From Muribaculaceae bacterium (GTDB lineage Bacteria > Bacteroidota > Bacteroidia > Bacteroidales > Muribaculaceae), in NCBI GenBank assembly GCA_017621845.1, contig JAGASI010000008.1, positions 38,890-102,889 on the forward strand: 64,000 nt of DNA, read 5' to 3'. Below the pieces are notes generated by a model. It saw nothing but the letters and a program-made list of their open reading frames with translations. It ran no database searches and had not been told where the DNA came from. Each line of letters starts with the position of its first letter. Positions within the stretch are counted from its first letter, which is position 1. Positions 52,185-62,317 of the stretch are shown in pieces. Both the position numbers and the translations under genes were made by a program.

Positions 52185-53567
52185 ATGGACAGCGAAGAAA
52201 AAAAGCCCAAGCGCCCACGCATCGGCGAGCCACGTCAACTAAACAATAACCAGGAGTATAATCGATATGACCGTCCCCGATACACCAACGACAGTGACAT
52301 GAGCGATATGCCTCAGCGCCCCTATCAGCCACGCCAATACAATAATAATCGTCAGGGCGGATATAACAACAACTACAACCGTCAGGGCAACTACAACAAC
52401 TACAATCGCCAAGGCGGGTACAACAGGCCTTATCAAACCCAAGGAGACTACATCCCCCAACCCGAGGGCGAAGATAACGATTCAAATACCAATAACAACT
52501 ACAACAACTACCGCCAAGGTGGTTATAACAATAATCGTCAAGGCGGATACAATAACCATCGTCAAGGCGGATACAACAACCGTCAAGGCGGCGGTTACAA
52601 TAACAACCGTCAAGGCGGATATAACAACAATCGCCAAGGCGGGTACAACCGTCAAGGCGGTTTCAACAACCGTCAAGGCAGTGGTTACAATAACAACCGC
52701 CAAGGCGGATATAACAACAATCGCCAAGGCGGTTTCAACAACAACCGCCGACAGCAAGGCAACAACATGGGAGGATTTGCAACTCGTGGCAAGAGTTTCA
52801 CTCCACGCCCCAAACGCATTGAGTATGAACTGCCTATCCCCGATCCCAACGAACAGATACGCCTCAACAAGTTCATGGCCAACGCCGGCATCTGCTCACG
52901 CCGCGAGGCCGACGAATTCATCCAACAAGGCCTTGTCAAAGTCAACGGCCAGGTCGTGACTGAATTGGGCACCAAGATTACTCACAGCGATGTTGTAGAA
53001 TATGACGAAAAGATTGTAGCCCTCGAGTCCAAGTGCTACATTCTTTTGAACAAGCCCAAAGATTGTGTCACCACCACCGATGACCCCAACGGACGCCTCA
53101 CAGTCATGGACATCGTTAAAAATGCCTGCCCCGAACGCATCTATCCGGTAGGGCGCCTTGACCGCAACACCACCGGCGTGCTCCTGCTGACCAACGACGG
53201 AGACCTCGCCTCCAAACTCACCCACCCCAAATATGTAAAGAAAAAAATATACCACGTGTGGACCGATAAAGATGTCACCGAGGAAGATATGCAACGCATA
53301 GCCGATGGTATCGAGCTCGAGGATGGCGAAATTCATGCCGATGCAATTTCCTATGCCACCGAGACCGACCGCAACCAGATTGGTATTGAAATTCATTCGG
53401 GCCGTAACCGTATCGTACGTCGCATATTTGAATCATTAGGCTACCACGTCACCAAGCTCGACCGCGTTTACTTTGCCGGTCTTACCAAGAAAAACCTTCC
53501 ACGTGGCCGTTGGCGCTACCTCACTCAAGAGGAAGTCAACTACCTTAAGATGGGGTCCTTTGAATAA
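52185..53567 (+). CDS. rluB: RluB-type rRNA pseudouridine synthase with Asn/Gly/Arg repeat head
   Basis: Makes pseudouridine in 23S rRNA. Residues 1-195 are a low-complexity head: repeats of RQGGYNNN type. An S4 RNA-binding domain (RLNKFMANAGICSRREADEF, about 222-241) follows, then the RsuA/RluB catalytic domain with the active Asp in YPVGRLDRNTTGVLLLTNDG (about 322-341) and GRNRIVRRIFESLGYHVTKL near 405-424. RluB versus RsuA/RluE/RluF is not certain. The head likely binds RNA or forms condensates. It begins after an unusually long leader. Confidence 0.88.
   Translation: MDSEEKKPKRPRIGEPRQLNNNQEYNRYDRPRYTNDSDMSDMPQRPYQPRQYNNNRQGGYNNNYNRQGNYNNYNRQGGYNRPYQTQGDYIPQPEGEDNDSNTNNNYNNYRQGGYNNNRQGGYNNHRQGGYNNRQGGGYNNNRQGGYNNNRQGGYNRQGGFNNRQGSGYNNNRQGGYNNNRQGGFNNNRRQQGNNMGGFATRGKSFTPRPKRIEYELPIPDPNEQIRLNKFMANAGICSRREADEFIQQGLVKVNGQVVTELGTKITHSDVVEYDEKIVALESKCYILLNKPKDCVTTTDDPNGRLTVMDIVKNACPERIYPVGRLDRNTTGVLLLTNDGDLASKLTHPKYVKKKIYHVWTDKDVTEEDMQRIADGIELEDGEIHADAISYATETDRNQIGIEIHSGRNRIVRRIFESLGYHVTKLDRVYFAGLTKKNLPRGRWRYLTQEEVNYLKMGSFE
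52310..52760 (+). repeat. Tandem coding repeats in the RluB-like gene
   Basis: Imperfect tandem units of about 15-24 bases, such as cgtcaaggcggatacaacaa, giving RQGGYNN-type peptide repeats. Unit lengths differ by whole codons. Confidence 0.85.
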
Positions 53568-53685
53568 CTTCCAGCTACCATTCAGCACTCAAGACAACCG
53601 TTTGCAACATCTTTAGAGTAGCCCCTGCCATCTTACTTCTCCTTTAAAACTAACAGGCCACCGTTTGGCCAACTCATCATACAAC

Positions 53686-55074
53686 ATGAAAAGAACTAAA
53701 ATTGTCGACATATTTGATCCCGCACTCCTTGACACCTCGGTATGTGTCAAAGGCTGGGTGCGCACCCGCCGCGGGAACAAGCATGTTCAGTTTGTAGCCC
53801 TCAACGACGGCTCAACTATAAAAAACATCCAGATAGTGTTTGACCTGAGCAAGTTTGACGAAGAACAGCTCAAGGCCATCACCACCGGCTCGTCACTATG
53901 TATCATCGGCCAACTCGTTCCCTCAATGGGCAAGGGCCAGACATGTGAAATCCAAGCCGAGACTTTTGAATTATATGGATCGGCCGACCCAACCACCTAC
54001 CCACTGCAGAAAAAAGGCCACACTCTCGAATTTCTGCGCGAGATAGCCCACCTGCGTCCCCGCACCAACACCTTTGGCGCCATACTGCGCGTCCGTTCGG
54101 TATTGGCCTACGCAATACATAAATTCTTCAACGACAAGGGATTTTTCTACCTTAACACCCCGCTGATTACCGCCAGCGACTGTGAAGGGGCCGGAGCAAT
54201 GTTCCAGGTAACAACACTCCCAATGAACGACCTTCCCAAAACCGAAGAAGGCGATATCGACTACTCCAAAGACTTCTTTGGCAAAGCCGCCGCTCTGACA
54301 GTTTCAGGACAGCTCGAGGGCGAACTTGGAGCCACCGCATTAGGCGCCATATACACCTTTGGCCCAACATTCCGCGCCGAGAACTCCAATACTCCACGTC
54401 ACCTCTCGGAATTCTGGATGATTGAACCCGAGATGGCTTTTTATGAGATTGAAGAGAACATGGACCTGGCCGAAGAGTTTATCAAATATTGCATCTCCTT
54501 TGCTCTGGACAAAGCCAAAGACGATATCGAATTTCTCGCCCAAATGTATGACAAAGATCTCGTCGAGCGCCTGAAATTTGTCATTCACAACGACTTTGTA
54601 AGACTCACCTATACCGAAGGCGTCAAAATTCTCGAGCAATCAGGCAGGAAATTTGAATTTCCCGTCTACTGGGGTGTGGACCTGGCGAGCGAACACGAGC
54701 GCTACCTCGTCGAAGAACACTTCAAGAAACCCGTCATTCTCACCGACTACCCCAAGGAAATCAAAGCTTTCTATATGAAGCAAAACGAGGACGGCAAGAC
54801 AGTACGCGCCATGGATGTCCTATTCCCCCAGATTGGCGAAATTATCGGAGGCTCTGAACGTGAGGCCGACTATGACAAGCTGTTGAAGCGCATCGAAGAA
54901 CTCGGCATCCCCATGAAAGACATGTGGTGGTATCTTGACACACGTCGCTATGGCTCGGTACCTCACTCGGGATTTGGTCTCGGATTTGAACGTCTCGTTC
55001 TGTTTGTCACAGGCATGACCAACATCCGTGATGTCATACCATTCCCCCGCACTCCGGGCAACGCCGAATTCTAA
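53686..55074 (+). CDS. asnS: Asparagine--tRNA ligase
   Basis: Charges tRNA-Asn. N-terminal OB-fold anticodon domain ([21 protein letters not shown]), then the class II core with motif 2 [20 protein letters not shown] and motif 3 [16 protein letters not shown]. The 462-residue length is normal. ATG 53686 ([10 protein letters not shown]) is chosen over the frame start at 53665, as the extra seven residues do not fit the family. Follows the RluB-like gene by about 120 bases with no strong promoter, so it may be co-transcribed. Ends before the hairpin 55092-55139. Confidence 0.95.
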   Translation: MKRTKIVDIFDPALLDTSVCVKGWVRTRRGNKHVQFVALNDGSTIKNIQIVFDLSKFDEEQLKAITTGSSLCIIGQLVPSMGKGQTCEIQAETFELYGSADPTTYPLQKKGHTLEFLREIAHLRPRTNTFGAILRVRSVLAYAIHKFFNDKGFFYLNTPLITASDCEGAGAMFQVTTLPMNDLPKTEEGDIDYSKDFFGKAAALTVSGQLEGELGATALGAIYTFGPTFRAENSNTPRHLSEFWMIEPEMAFYEIEENMDLAEEFIKYCISFALDKAKDDIEFLAQMYDKDLVERLKFVIHNDFVRLTYTEGVKILEQSGRKFEFPVYWGVDLASEHERYLVEEHFKKPVILTDYPKEIKAFYMKQNEDGKTVRAMDVLFPQIGEIIGGSEREADYDKLLKRIEELGIPMKDMWWYLDTRRYGSVPHSGFGLGFERLVLFVTGMTNIRDVIPFPRTPGNAEF

Positions 55075-55091
55075 TCATCTCCCATCATACC

Positions 55092-55139
55092 ATGTGATGC
55101 ACCATTCCACTCATTATACATGTGGGTAGTGCATCACAT
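55092..55139 (+). terminator. Hairpin between asnS and the sulfatase-type gene
   Basis: Eleven-base perfect stem atgtgatgcac (55092-55102) and gtgcatcacat (55129-55139), extended inside by ccac/gtgg. It ends 11 bases before the next ATG (55151). It shares a TGATGCA core with other hairpins in the window. Confidence 0.65.
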
Positions 55140-55150
55140 TATTATTACCA

Positions 55151-57028
55151 ATGCCACATTTAAGGTCCGACATATTCTCCCGAACATTTCACACCATCCG
55201 ACGCCCACTGATGACACTACTTACATTATGGGGCGCTTTATTGACACTGATGGTCATACAGAAACCGCTGTTCATGCTCATCGAGCCGACATACAGCATC
55301 GGGGACCTTAAATACCTGCCTGAGGTTATCACACATGGCCTTAGCATGGACATATCCATGTCGGCATATCTATCCGCTCCCATACTGCTATGGCTAATAG
55401 CCGGCCAGTGGATAAATAAATCCTGGATGCCTCGCATATTACATATCTACCTTGCCATCTCGGCTTCCCTGATAGGCATAGCCACCGTGGTCGATGCCGC
55501 GCTCTACCCCTATTGGGGCTTCCGCCTCGACACCACACCATTATTTTATTTCACCACCTCCCCCTCAGCTGCCTTTGCTTCACTTCCGTGGTGGGCCAAT
55601 ATCTCCTTGATTATCGTCACTGCCACCGTATGTTGGGCATGCTACCGATGGTTACTCTGGGCAAAAAAAAAGGCCACCAAGTCTCCTGACGAAAATCAGA
55701 GGTCAAACCACAAGACCAAGATTGCTATAACAACAACACTTGCCATCGTTGGCGCACTAATGATTATCCCAATTCGCGGTGGCATCACTGTATCGACAAT
55801 GTCTCCAGCCAGAGCCTACTTCAGTGACCGTATGGAACTTAACCACGCCGCCATCAACCCGTTGTTCAGCTTTATGTACTCGCTGAGCCATAACGACAAC
55901 CTCGCTGAGCAATTCCGCTTCATGGATGACACCCATGCCACATCACTGGTCAAACAGCTACTATCCCCGACCGAGCCCGACAGCACTGTTATTGCCCAAG
56001 TCAAGGACATCAGACTCAATACATCGCGTCCCGACATTTATATCATCATTCTCGAGAGCTTTTCGGCACATATCATGCCCTCATTGGGCGGCGAAGCTGT
56101 TGCCGTCAACCTTGACAGAATTGCTAAAGAAGAGGGCGTATTGTTCACCAACTTTTACGCCGAGAGCTTCCGCACCGATCGGGCTCTCCCGGCCATTCTT
56201 AGTGGTTACCCGGCACAACCATCGACTTCAGCACTGAGATACATAAACAAATTTACCCATCTGCCATCTTTAGCTCTACAACTCAAGAAAAACGGATATA
56301 CAACCCACTACTACTATGGTGGCGACATAGACTTCACCAACCTCAAGGCCTATCTCATCGCTACCGGCTATGACCGATTAACAGCCGATACAGACTTTGA
56401 CATTTCGCTACGCACTGGCAAATGGGGTGTACAGGACCAATATGTCTTTGATCGCATTCTCAGCGACCAACTACCATCAACACCCAATCTGATTGTCATA
56501 CAGACATCATCGTCCCACGAACCATACGACGTACCATATAACAAACTATCAGATAAGCGTGCCAACTCATTTGCCTATGCCGACAACTGCCTCGGCCAAT
56601 TCATTACAGGTCTAAAGAAGTCAGGTCAATGGAACAATGCACTGGTAGTGATTACCGGCGATCACTGGGGTTCTTATCCTCCCGACCTCAAAGACTATGA
56701 GGCACGCCACCACATACCTCTTGTACTTACAGGAGGCGCTCTTGACGGCACACCTTCACGCGTCAACGTCATCGCCTCCCAGAGCGCAATTGCTTCCACC
56801 ATCACAACGCTCTTAGGTATTGCCAATCCAACTCCCCAGCTCAGCCTCCTCGATCCTCAACGCCGCCAATTTGCATGGATATGCGAACCCGACTGGCTGG
56901 GCATGAAAACTCCCCGAGGGCTCTCGATTGTGGACGCCAACACCCATAACCCACTCTCCGATGGCCCCGACATAGACCTGGCAAAAGCCTTTGTTCAAAA
57001 ACTATATGACGACCTTGACAGACGATGA
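55151..57028 (+). CDS. LTA synthase/sulfatase family membrane protein
   Basis: A 625-residue membrane enzyme of the alkaline phosphatase superfamily (LtaS/sulfatase type), in Gram-negatives usually a phosphoglycerol or phosphoethanolamine transferase. Five hydrophobic segments in residues 15-215 precede a periplasmic catalytic domain: RPDIYIIILESFSAHIMPSLGG (metal Glu), FYAESFRTDRALPAILSGYP with the Thr nucleophile, and ITGDHWGSYPPDL with the late Asp-His pair. It overlaps the PAP2 gene by ATGA (57025-57028). Together they suggest lipid headgroup transfer and recycling of lipid phosphate. Substrate unproven. Confidence 0.88.
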   Translation: MPHLRSDIFSRTFHTIRRPLMTLLTLWGALLTLMVIQKPLFMLIEPTYSIGDLKYLPEVITHGLSMDISMSAYLSAPILLWLIAGQWINKSWMPRILHIYLAISASLIGIATVVDAALYPYWGFRLDTTPLFYFTTSPSAAFASLPWWANISLIIVTATVCWACYRWLLWAKKKATKSPDENQRSNHKTKIAITTTLAIVGALMIIPIRGGITVSTMSPARAYFSDRMELNHAAINPLFSFMYSLSHNDNLAEQFRFMDDTHATSLVKQLLSPTEPDSTVIAQVKDIRLNTSRPDIYIIILESFSAHIMPSLGGEAVAVNLDRIAKEEGVLFTNFYAESFRTDRALPAILSGYPAQPSTSALRYINKFTHLPSLALQLKKNGYTTHYYYGGDIDFTNLKAYLIATGYDRLTADTDFDISLRTGKWGVQDQYVFDRILSDQLPSTPNLIVIQTSSSHEPYDVPYNKLSDKRANSFAYADNCLGQFITGLKKSGQWNNALVVITGDHWGSYPPDLKDYEARHHIPLVLTGGALDGTPSRVNVIASQSAIASTITTLLGIANPTPQLSLLDPQRRQFAWICEPDWLGMKTPRGLSIVDANTHNPLSDGPDIDLAKAFVQKLYDDLDRR

Positions 57029-57720
57029 TTGAAACCCTCCACAAAATAGACACCCAACTGTTTTTATGGCTCAACAGCCTCCACAGTGACATGCTTGACA
57101 GTTTTATGTACGACTACTCAGGCAAATGGGTGTGGGGCATACTATACGCCACCATCCTATATGCAATGATACGCACCTGGGGGTGGCGTCGTGGCATGTT
57201 GATTGCCTTAGGAGCTATCCTGGTAGTAACTCTGGCCGACCAAACCTGTGCCTCACTCTTACGCCCCGAGATACAACGTCTTCGCCCCACCCACCCCGAC
57301 AATCCCATTTCAGACTTGGTCCACACCGTTGCCGGCTACCGCGGAGGAGTCTACGGCTTCCCCTCCTGCCACGCCGCCAACACCATGGGTGCCGCGATGT
57401 TTATTTCACTGATATTCAGACAACGATCCGTGGGGGCATTTATGTTTTTTTGGGCACTTCTCAACTGCTATTCACGTATATACCTCGGTGTTCACTACCC
57501 CGGCGACCTGCTAATCGGCACCATAATAGGACTATTCTGGGGCACCATTGTATGGCTGATTTGTCGCTATTTACTCACGAGTTACTCTACTCAAGGTTTT
57601 ACCCATCACCCACATACCCACACACGACACATCGGACCATTCAAGGTAACTCCACCTAACATGATTCCTCTAGTTGGTATTGCCATTACTATCGCCCTAC
57701 TCTTAAAAAGCATACTTTGA
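57025..57720 (+). CDS. PAP2 family phosphatase
   Basis: Integral membrane lipid phosphatase (PAP2/undecaprenyl-pyrophosphatase-like). Motif 1 LLRPEIQRLRPTHPD (KxxxxxxRP-like, Lys replaced by Arg), motif 2 YGFPSCHAANTMG (PSGH-like, with Cys in place of Gly) and motif 3 SRIYLGVHYPGDLLIG with the catalytic His. About six membrane helices in 231 residues. The ATGA overlap with the upstream LTA synthase-type gene indicates coupling. It may recycle the lipid pyrophosphate or diacylglycerol product formed there. Confidence 0.88.
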   Translation: MIETLHKIDTQLFLWLNSLHSDMLDSFMYDYSGKWVWGILYATILYAMIRTWGWRRGMLIALGAILVVTLADQTCASLLRPEIQRLRPTHPDNPISDLVHTVAGYRGGVYGFPSCHAANTMGAAMFISLIFRQRSVGAFMFFWALLNCYSRIYLGVHYPGDLLIGTIIGLFWGTIVWLICRYLLTSYSTQGFTHHPHTHTRHIGPFKVTPPNMIPLVGIAITIALLLKSIL

Positions 57721-57809
57721 GCCAACTCTATTACATATAAATTACCCACATTTTATCCCAGGTATGGTTTTTTGAATAAATGATTGGGTGGCGATTGCAG
57801 GATTTTTTG

Positions 57810-57817
57810 TATTTTTG
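57810..57817 (+). promoter_or_regulatory. -7 box of udk
   Basis: TATTTTTG fits TAnnTTTG exactly. A clear TTTG at the -33 position is lacking. The ATG lies at 57849. Confidence 0.4.
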
Positions 57818-57848
57818 CCCAAATAATTAACCCTCAATATATCCAGTT

Positions 57849-58460
57849 ATGCTCATCATCGGTATCGCAGGTGGTACAGGCTCAGGCAAAACCACTGTCG
57901 TCAATAAAATTGTCAGTAGCTTTCCAGCCGGAGAAGTTGCAGTAATTCCCCAAGACTCTTATTATAAAGACTCGAGCCACGTACCGGTTGAGGAACGCAG
58001 CAAAATCAACTTTGATGAACCGGACGCTATCGAATGGCCTCTACTTGTAAAACACCTCGAGGACCTGAAAAGCGGCAAAACAATCCAGATGCCGACATAC
58101 TCTTACCTTACATGTACCCGGCAACTCGAGACCGTCACAGTAAATCCCTGTGAAGTAGTAATTGTCGAGGGCATCCTGGTGTTATGTGAGCCCGAGCTTA
58201 GAGATATGATGGACGTCAAAGTATTTGTCGATGCCGATGCCGACGACCGACTCATACGCGTTATCGCCCGAGACTGTATACAACGTGGCCGCACTCCCCA
58301 AATGGTTATAGACCGATATCAGGACGTGCTCAAGCCCATGCACTGCCAACACATCGAGCCATCCAAACGCTATGCCGACCTCATCCTCCCCCAAGGAGGA
58401 AGCAATACAGTGGCCATCAAACTCCTAACCGACTACATCGAGGGTCGCCTAAAAAAATAA
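57849..58460 (+). CDS. udk: Uridine kinase
   Basis: Phosphorylates uridine and cytidine in pyrimidine salvage. The Walker A motif is [17 protein letters not shown] at residues 5-21; [12 protein letters not shown] and [17 protein letters not shown] follow, as in the family, and [20 protein letters not shown] is the Walker B/lid region. 203 residues, full length. Leads a row with lptB 8 bases after its stop, so the two are co-transcribed. The link between salvage and lipopolysaccharide export is probably only transcriptional. Confidence 0.95.
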   Translation: MLIIGIAGGTGSGKTTVVNKIVSSFPAGEVAVIPQDSYYKDSSHVPVEERSKINFDEPDAIEWPLLVKHLEDLKSGKTIQMPTYSYLTCTRQLETVTVNPCEVVIVEGILVLCEPELRDMMDVKVFVDADADDRLIRVIARDCIQRGRTPQMVIDRYQDVLKPMHCQHIEPSKRYADLILPQGGSNTVAIKLLTDYIEGRLKK

Positions 58461-58467
58461 CAACACC

Positions 58468-59379
58468 ATGGCAATAAGATTTGGTCTTGACAGTCTACGT
58501 CGCCGGCACGAAGATGTGCCTTCTATCATTCCCATAGAAGACCCAATGCCCGTTGATGACAGCTCAATACCGCTTACCGAGAAAATTGGAGATGACGAGT
58601 TGCCTAATAATGATACAACTGCCAATCCTGAACACTCACCCTCGGTACTGCGCACCGACAATCTTGTCAAAATCTATGGGTCACGCACCGTAGTCGACCA
58701 CGTCTCAATAGACGTGTCACAAGGCGAAATTGTAGGACTTATGGGGCCTAACGGCGCCGGCAAAACCACCACTTTCTATATGACCACAGGCCTTATACGT
58801 CCCAACTCGGGTCGTATATTTCTCGATGGTCTTGACATCACCGGATATCCTGTTTATAAACGTGCCAAAAACGGCATCGGGTACTTGGCTCAGGAAGCTT
58901 CGGTTTTCCGAACACTCACGGTTGAAGACAACATCAAATCAATACTTGAAATGACCGGAAAGCCCAAAGCTTACCAACGCGAAAAACTCGAAAGTCTAAT
59001 CAACGAATTCAACCTCCACAAAGTGCGCCACAACCTCGGCCGCAACCTCTCAGGAGGAGAAAGACGTCGCACAGAAATCGCACGCTGTCTTGCCATCGAC
59101 CCCAAATTTATAATGCTTGACGAACCATTTGCCGGAGTTGACCCTATTGCCGTTGAAGAAATCCAATCAGTAGTATATAAACTCAAGGAAAAAAACATCG
59201 GTATTCTCATCACCGACCACAACGCCGCCGAGACGCTCAACATCACCGACAGGGCCTACCTGCTATTCGAAGGACGCATCCTATTCCAAGGCACCTCTGA
59301 AGAACTCGCCGACAACCCCATCGTGAGAGAGAAATACCTCGGCACTCAATTTGTATTCCGACGCAAGAAATTCAGCTGA
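58468..59379 (+). CDS. lptB: LPS export ABC transporter ATP-binding protein, with N-terminal extension
   Basis: ATPase that powers lipopolysaccharide extraction from the inner membrane with LptF/G/C. The ABC domain starts about residue 62: Walker [18 protein letters not shown]-loop [15 protein letters not shown], signature [15 protein letters not shown], Walker [14 protein letters not shown], and the LptB-type C-terminus. About 60 extra residues precede it, Pro/Asp/Glu-rich and probably disordered ([12 protein letters not shown]...), not found in E. coli LptB (241 residues). An internal start is not obvious since there is no Met near residue 60. Co-transcribed with udk. Confidence 0.93.
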   Translation: MAIRFGLDSLRRRHEDVPSIIPIEDPMPVDDSSIPLTEKIGDDELPNNDTTANPEHSPSVLRTDNLVKIYGSRTVVDHVSIDVSQGEIVGLMGPNGAGKTTTFYMTTGLIRPNSGRIFLDGLDITGYPVYKRAKNGIGYLAQEASVFRTLTVEDNIKSILEMTGKPKAYQREKLESLINEFNLHKVRHNLGRNLSGGERRRTEIARCLAIDPKFIMLDEPFAGVDPIAVEEIQSVVYKLKEKNIGILITDHNAAETLNITDRAYLLFEGRILFQGTSEELADNPIVREKYLGTQFVFRRKKFS

Positions 59380-59448
59380 CGCCCTACAACATTCACGGAG
59401 TAACGGAATGTTAACAACCATCAGACTAACAGTTAAAACTATACCGAC

Positions 59449-60351
59449 ATGTATAAAAAAGTAATTGCCATTCTCGCCCTCGCCCTTACATTTTCAGTAA
59501 CAACTTCAGCCCAACTTGACTTTGGACGTCTCGCCCAAGGTGGAGCCAAACTTTTACAAGCCGTTCAAGTAAGCGATAATGACATTATCGCTTATGTCCA
59601 CGAATATATCACCAAGACCGATGCCGAGAACAAAATAGCCGATGCCAATTCAACATATGGCAAACGTTTGGCCAAACTCACCAAAGGACTCACCCAAGTC
59701 GAGGGTATACCCTTGAACTTCAAAGTATATATCAAGGACGAGGTTAACGCCTTTGCGTGTGCCGACGGTTCAGTAAGGATTTATTCCGGTCTCATGGATG
59801 TAATGAATGACAACGAGGTACTCGGTGTAATAGGTCACGAGATGGGGCATGTCGCTCATAAAGACACCAAAAAGGCCTTCAAACAAGCCCTCATCAACCA
59901 GGCTCTCAAAGATGGCATAGCTTCTACCAACTCAACAGTCGCTCGTCTCACCGACTCCCAGCTCGGCGCTCTCGGTGACGCGCTCTCTAAAGCCAAATAC
60001 TCCCAGAAACAAGAGAACAACGCCGACGACTACGGCTATGACTTCCTCAAGAAAAACGGTAAAAACCCCGCGTCAATGGTGTGGTCGTTCCGCAAACTAC
60101 AACAAATCGAACAAGCCTCGGGAGCCGGTAACACCTCGGCCATCAACCAATTGTTCTCTTCCCACCCCCAATTATCAAAACGTATCCAACGTATGGAGAA
60201 AAAAGCCACTAAAGACGGATACTCTATCGAAGACGCCGCCAACGTTGTCGAGACTGAAAAAACGACCTCGTCATCCAAGACCGGTAAGTCTGGGAAATCA
60301 ACCAAATCCTCTAAATCATCCAAGTCGACCAAGACATCCAAGAAGAAATAA
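59449..60351 (+). CDS. Exported M48 family metalloprotease
   Basis: A periplasmic zinc peptidase of the M48 (BepA/Loi-like) group. Signal peptide MYKKVIAILALALTFSVTTSA, zinc site VIGHEMGHVAHKDT (HExxH) near residue 130 and ENNADDYGYDFL with the third ligand near 188. The C-terminal 50 residues are a Lys/Ser/Thr stretch (KSSKSTKTSKKK) with coiled or disordered character. It may take part in outer-membrane quality control. About 70 bases after lptB; only a weak 7-base hairpin lies between, so it may be in the same transcript. Confidence 0.9.
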   Translation: MYKKVIAILALALTFSVTTSAQLDFGRLAQGGAKLLQAVQVSDNDIIAYVHEYITKTDAENKIADANSTYGKRLAKLTKGLTQVEGIPLNFKVYIKDEVNAFACADGSVRIYSGLMDVMNDNEVLGVIGHEMGHVAHKDTKKAFKQALINQALKDGIASTNSTVARLTDSQLGALGDALSKAKYSQKQENNADDYGYDFLKKNGKNPASMVWSFRKLQQIEQASGAGNTSAINQLFSSHPQLSKRIQRMEKKATKDGYSIEDAANVVETEKTTSSSKTGKSGKSTKSSKSSKSTKTSKKK

Positions 60352-60372
60352 TATATACATCGCTTCACTCCC

Positions 60373-62310
60373 ATGCTTAACGACGGTTTTCTCAGAGTAG
60401 CATCAGCCATCCCCACGGTAACTGTTGCCGACCCACAAACCAACGCCCGCGCTATCATCTCGTTGGCCAAAGACCTTGAAAACCAAGGTGTACATGTGGC
60501 CGTCTTTCCTGAGATGTGTATCACGGGATACACCTGTGGTGACCTCTTCCACTCTCGGTTGTTGCTTGACCGGGCTATCGATGCCCTCGGCCTTATTATT
60601 CAGGAGACCCGACACCTTTTAATTACTATTGTAGTGGGGATGCCTATTGAGGCCGACGGAACCCTTTACAACTGTGCCGCCATCATATCCCGAGGCGCTT
60701 TGGCGGGTCTTGTCCCCAAGACTTATATCCCCAACTACAACGAGTTTTATGAAAAACGCTGGTGGTCATCGGGACATGATGTAGACTCCCATGTCAACAT
60801 TCTCGGACACGATGTCAAGCTGTCCAACCACCAAATATTTGACGTAGCGGGCGTTAAAATGGGTATTGAAATATGTGAAGACCTGTGGACACCTATTCCG
60901 CCCTCCACCTATACAGCCATGGCAGGTGCCGAGGTTATCCTCAACCTATCGGCCAGCGATGCACTGATTGGCAAATATAAATACCTCATGTCACTGATAG
61001 CCCAGCAGTCGGCACGCTGTATATGTGGGTATGTCTACGCCTCAGCCGGTTATGGCGAGTCATCGACCGACCTTGTATTTGACGGTATAGCCATGGCCGC
61101 CTGCAACGGAAAAATACTTGCCGCCAACAAGCGTTGGCAATCAGGTCCTCAATCGGCAATAGCTGACATTGATATCGAAGCCCTGCGCCGTGACCGCATG
61201 CATATCGGTTCGTTCAACGATTGCGCCCGTGCCAATACGACAGACAAATATACCATTGTCCCGACAGCCCATAATATACATCCCAACAATGATCTGTTGC
61301 TTGAGGTATGCCCAACACCTTTTGTTCCTCCTGTAGACGAACAACTCAAGCAACGTTGTGAGGAAATCATCAACATTCAAGCCGCCGGCTTGGCCAAGCG
61401 GCTTGATGTCACCCACTCGAGCCACCTCGTAGTAGGTATCTCGGGAGGACTCGACTCCACCCTGGCACTCTTGGTTGCCGTACGTGCCATGGACCGTCTC
61501 GGTCTTGACCGACGGGGCATTATAGCAGTGACTATGCCGGGATTTGGAACCACCGACCGTACATATACCAATGCCTGCACCCTGGTCAGCGAATTAGGAG
61601 CTACATTACGCGAAATTCCAATAGCGACCGCTGTCAACCAGCATTTCAAGGATATCGGCCACGATCCTCAGATACATGATGTCACCTATGAAAATTCCCA
61701 AGCCCGTGAGCGCACTCAGATACTCATGGACCTGGCCAATCAAGTTGGTGGCATGGTCCTTGGCACCGGTGACCTCTCGGAACTGGCTCTCGGATGGGCT
61801 ACATATAACGGTGACCACATGTCAATGTATGGCGTAAACTCGTCGGTTCCCAAGACTCTGGTAAGATATCTCGTCAAGTATGACGCCGACATGGCCGCCC
61901 GGAAAGGGCTTGCCCGTTTGTCAGCAACCCTTCTGGATATACTCGACACGCCTGTCAGCCCCGAACTAATTCCGGCTGATGATAAGGGTAATATTACTCA
62001 GATTACAGAGGACCTCGTGGGACCGTATGAACTCCACGACTTCTTCCTTTACTACACATTGCGCTATGGATTCTCACCTCGCCGCATCTATCGACTGGCC
62101 CAAAAAGCCTTTAACAACAAATACGACAACCCTACCATCATTCACTGGCTCAAAACATTCTTCCGCCGTTTCTTCAATCAACAATTCAAGCGCTCATGCC
62201 TTCCCGACGGGCCCAAGATAGGATCGGTATGTCTATCGCCACGTGGTGACTGGCGTATGCCATCCGACGCGTCCGCGGCCACATGGCTTGCCGAGTGTGA
62301 CTCGCTATAA
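60373..62310 (+). CDS. nadE: NAD+ synthase, glutamine-dependent
   Basis: Last step of NAD synthesis: amidates nicotinic acid adenine dinucleotide using ammonia released from glutamine. N-terminal nitrilase-type glutaminase with the Glu in VAVFPEMCITGY, Lys in LVPKTYIPNYNEFYE and nucleophile Cys in GIEICEDLWTP. The C-terminal ATP-pyrophosphatase has VGISGGLDSTLALL and GTGDLSELALGWATYNGDH. 645 residues, full length. It begins about 20 bases after the M48 gene. Next gene starts 7 bases downstream. Confidence 0.95.
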   Translation: MLNDGFLRVASAIPTVTVADPQTNARAIISLAKDLENQGVHVAVFPEMCITGYTCGDLFHSRLLLDRAIDALGLIIQETRHLLITIVVGMPIEADGTLYNCAAIISRGALAGLVPKTYIPNYNEFYEKRWWSSGHDVDSHVNILGHDVKLSNHQIFDVAGVKMGIEICEDLWTPIPPSTYTAMAGAEVILNLSASDALIGKYKYLMSLIAQQSARCICGYVYASAGYGESSTDLVFDGIAMAACNGKILAANKRWQSGPQSAIADIDIEALRRDRMHIGSFNDCARANTTDKYTIVPTAHNIHPNNDLLLEVCPTPFVPPVDEQLKQRCEEIINIQAAGLAKRLDVTHSSHLVVGISGGLDSTLALLVAVRAMDRLGLDRRGIIAVTMPGFGTTDRTYTNACTLVSELGATLREIPIATAVNQHFKDIGHDPQIHDVTYENSQARERTQILMDLANQVGGMVLGTGDLSELALGWATYNGDHMSMYGVNSSVPKTLVRYLVKYDADMAARKGLARLSATLLDILDTPVSPELIPADDKGNITQITEDLVGPYELHDFFLYYTLRYGFSPRRIYRLAQKAFNNKYDNPTIIHWLKTFFRRFFNQQFKRSCLPDGPKIGSVCLSPRGDWRMPSDASAATWLAECDSL

Positions 62311-62317
62311 AAACAAC

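Noticed and set aside
52310..52760. Regular repeats that could suggest a CRISPR array
   Set aside because: Units are imperfect, codon-multiple, lie in one open frame and encode RQGGYNN-type peptides; there are no unique spacers.
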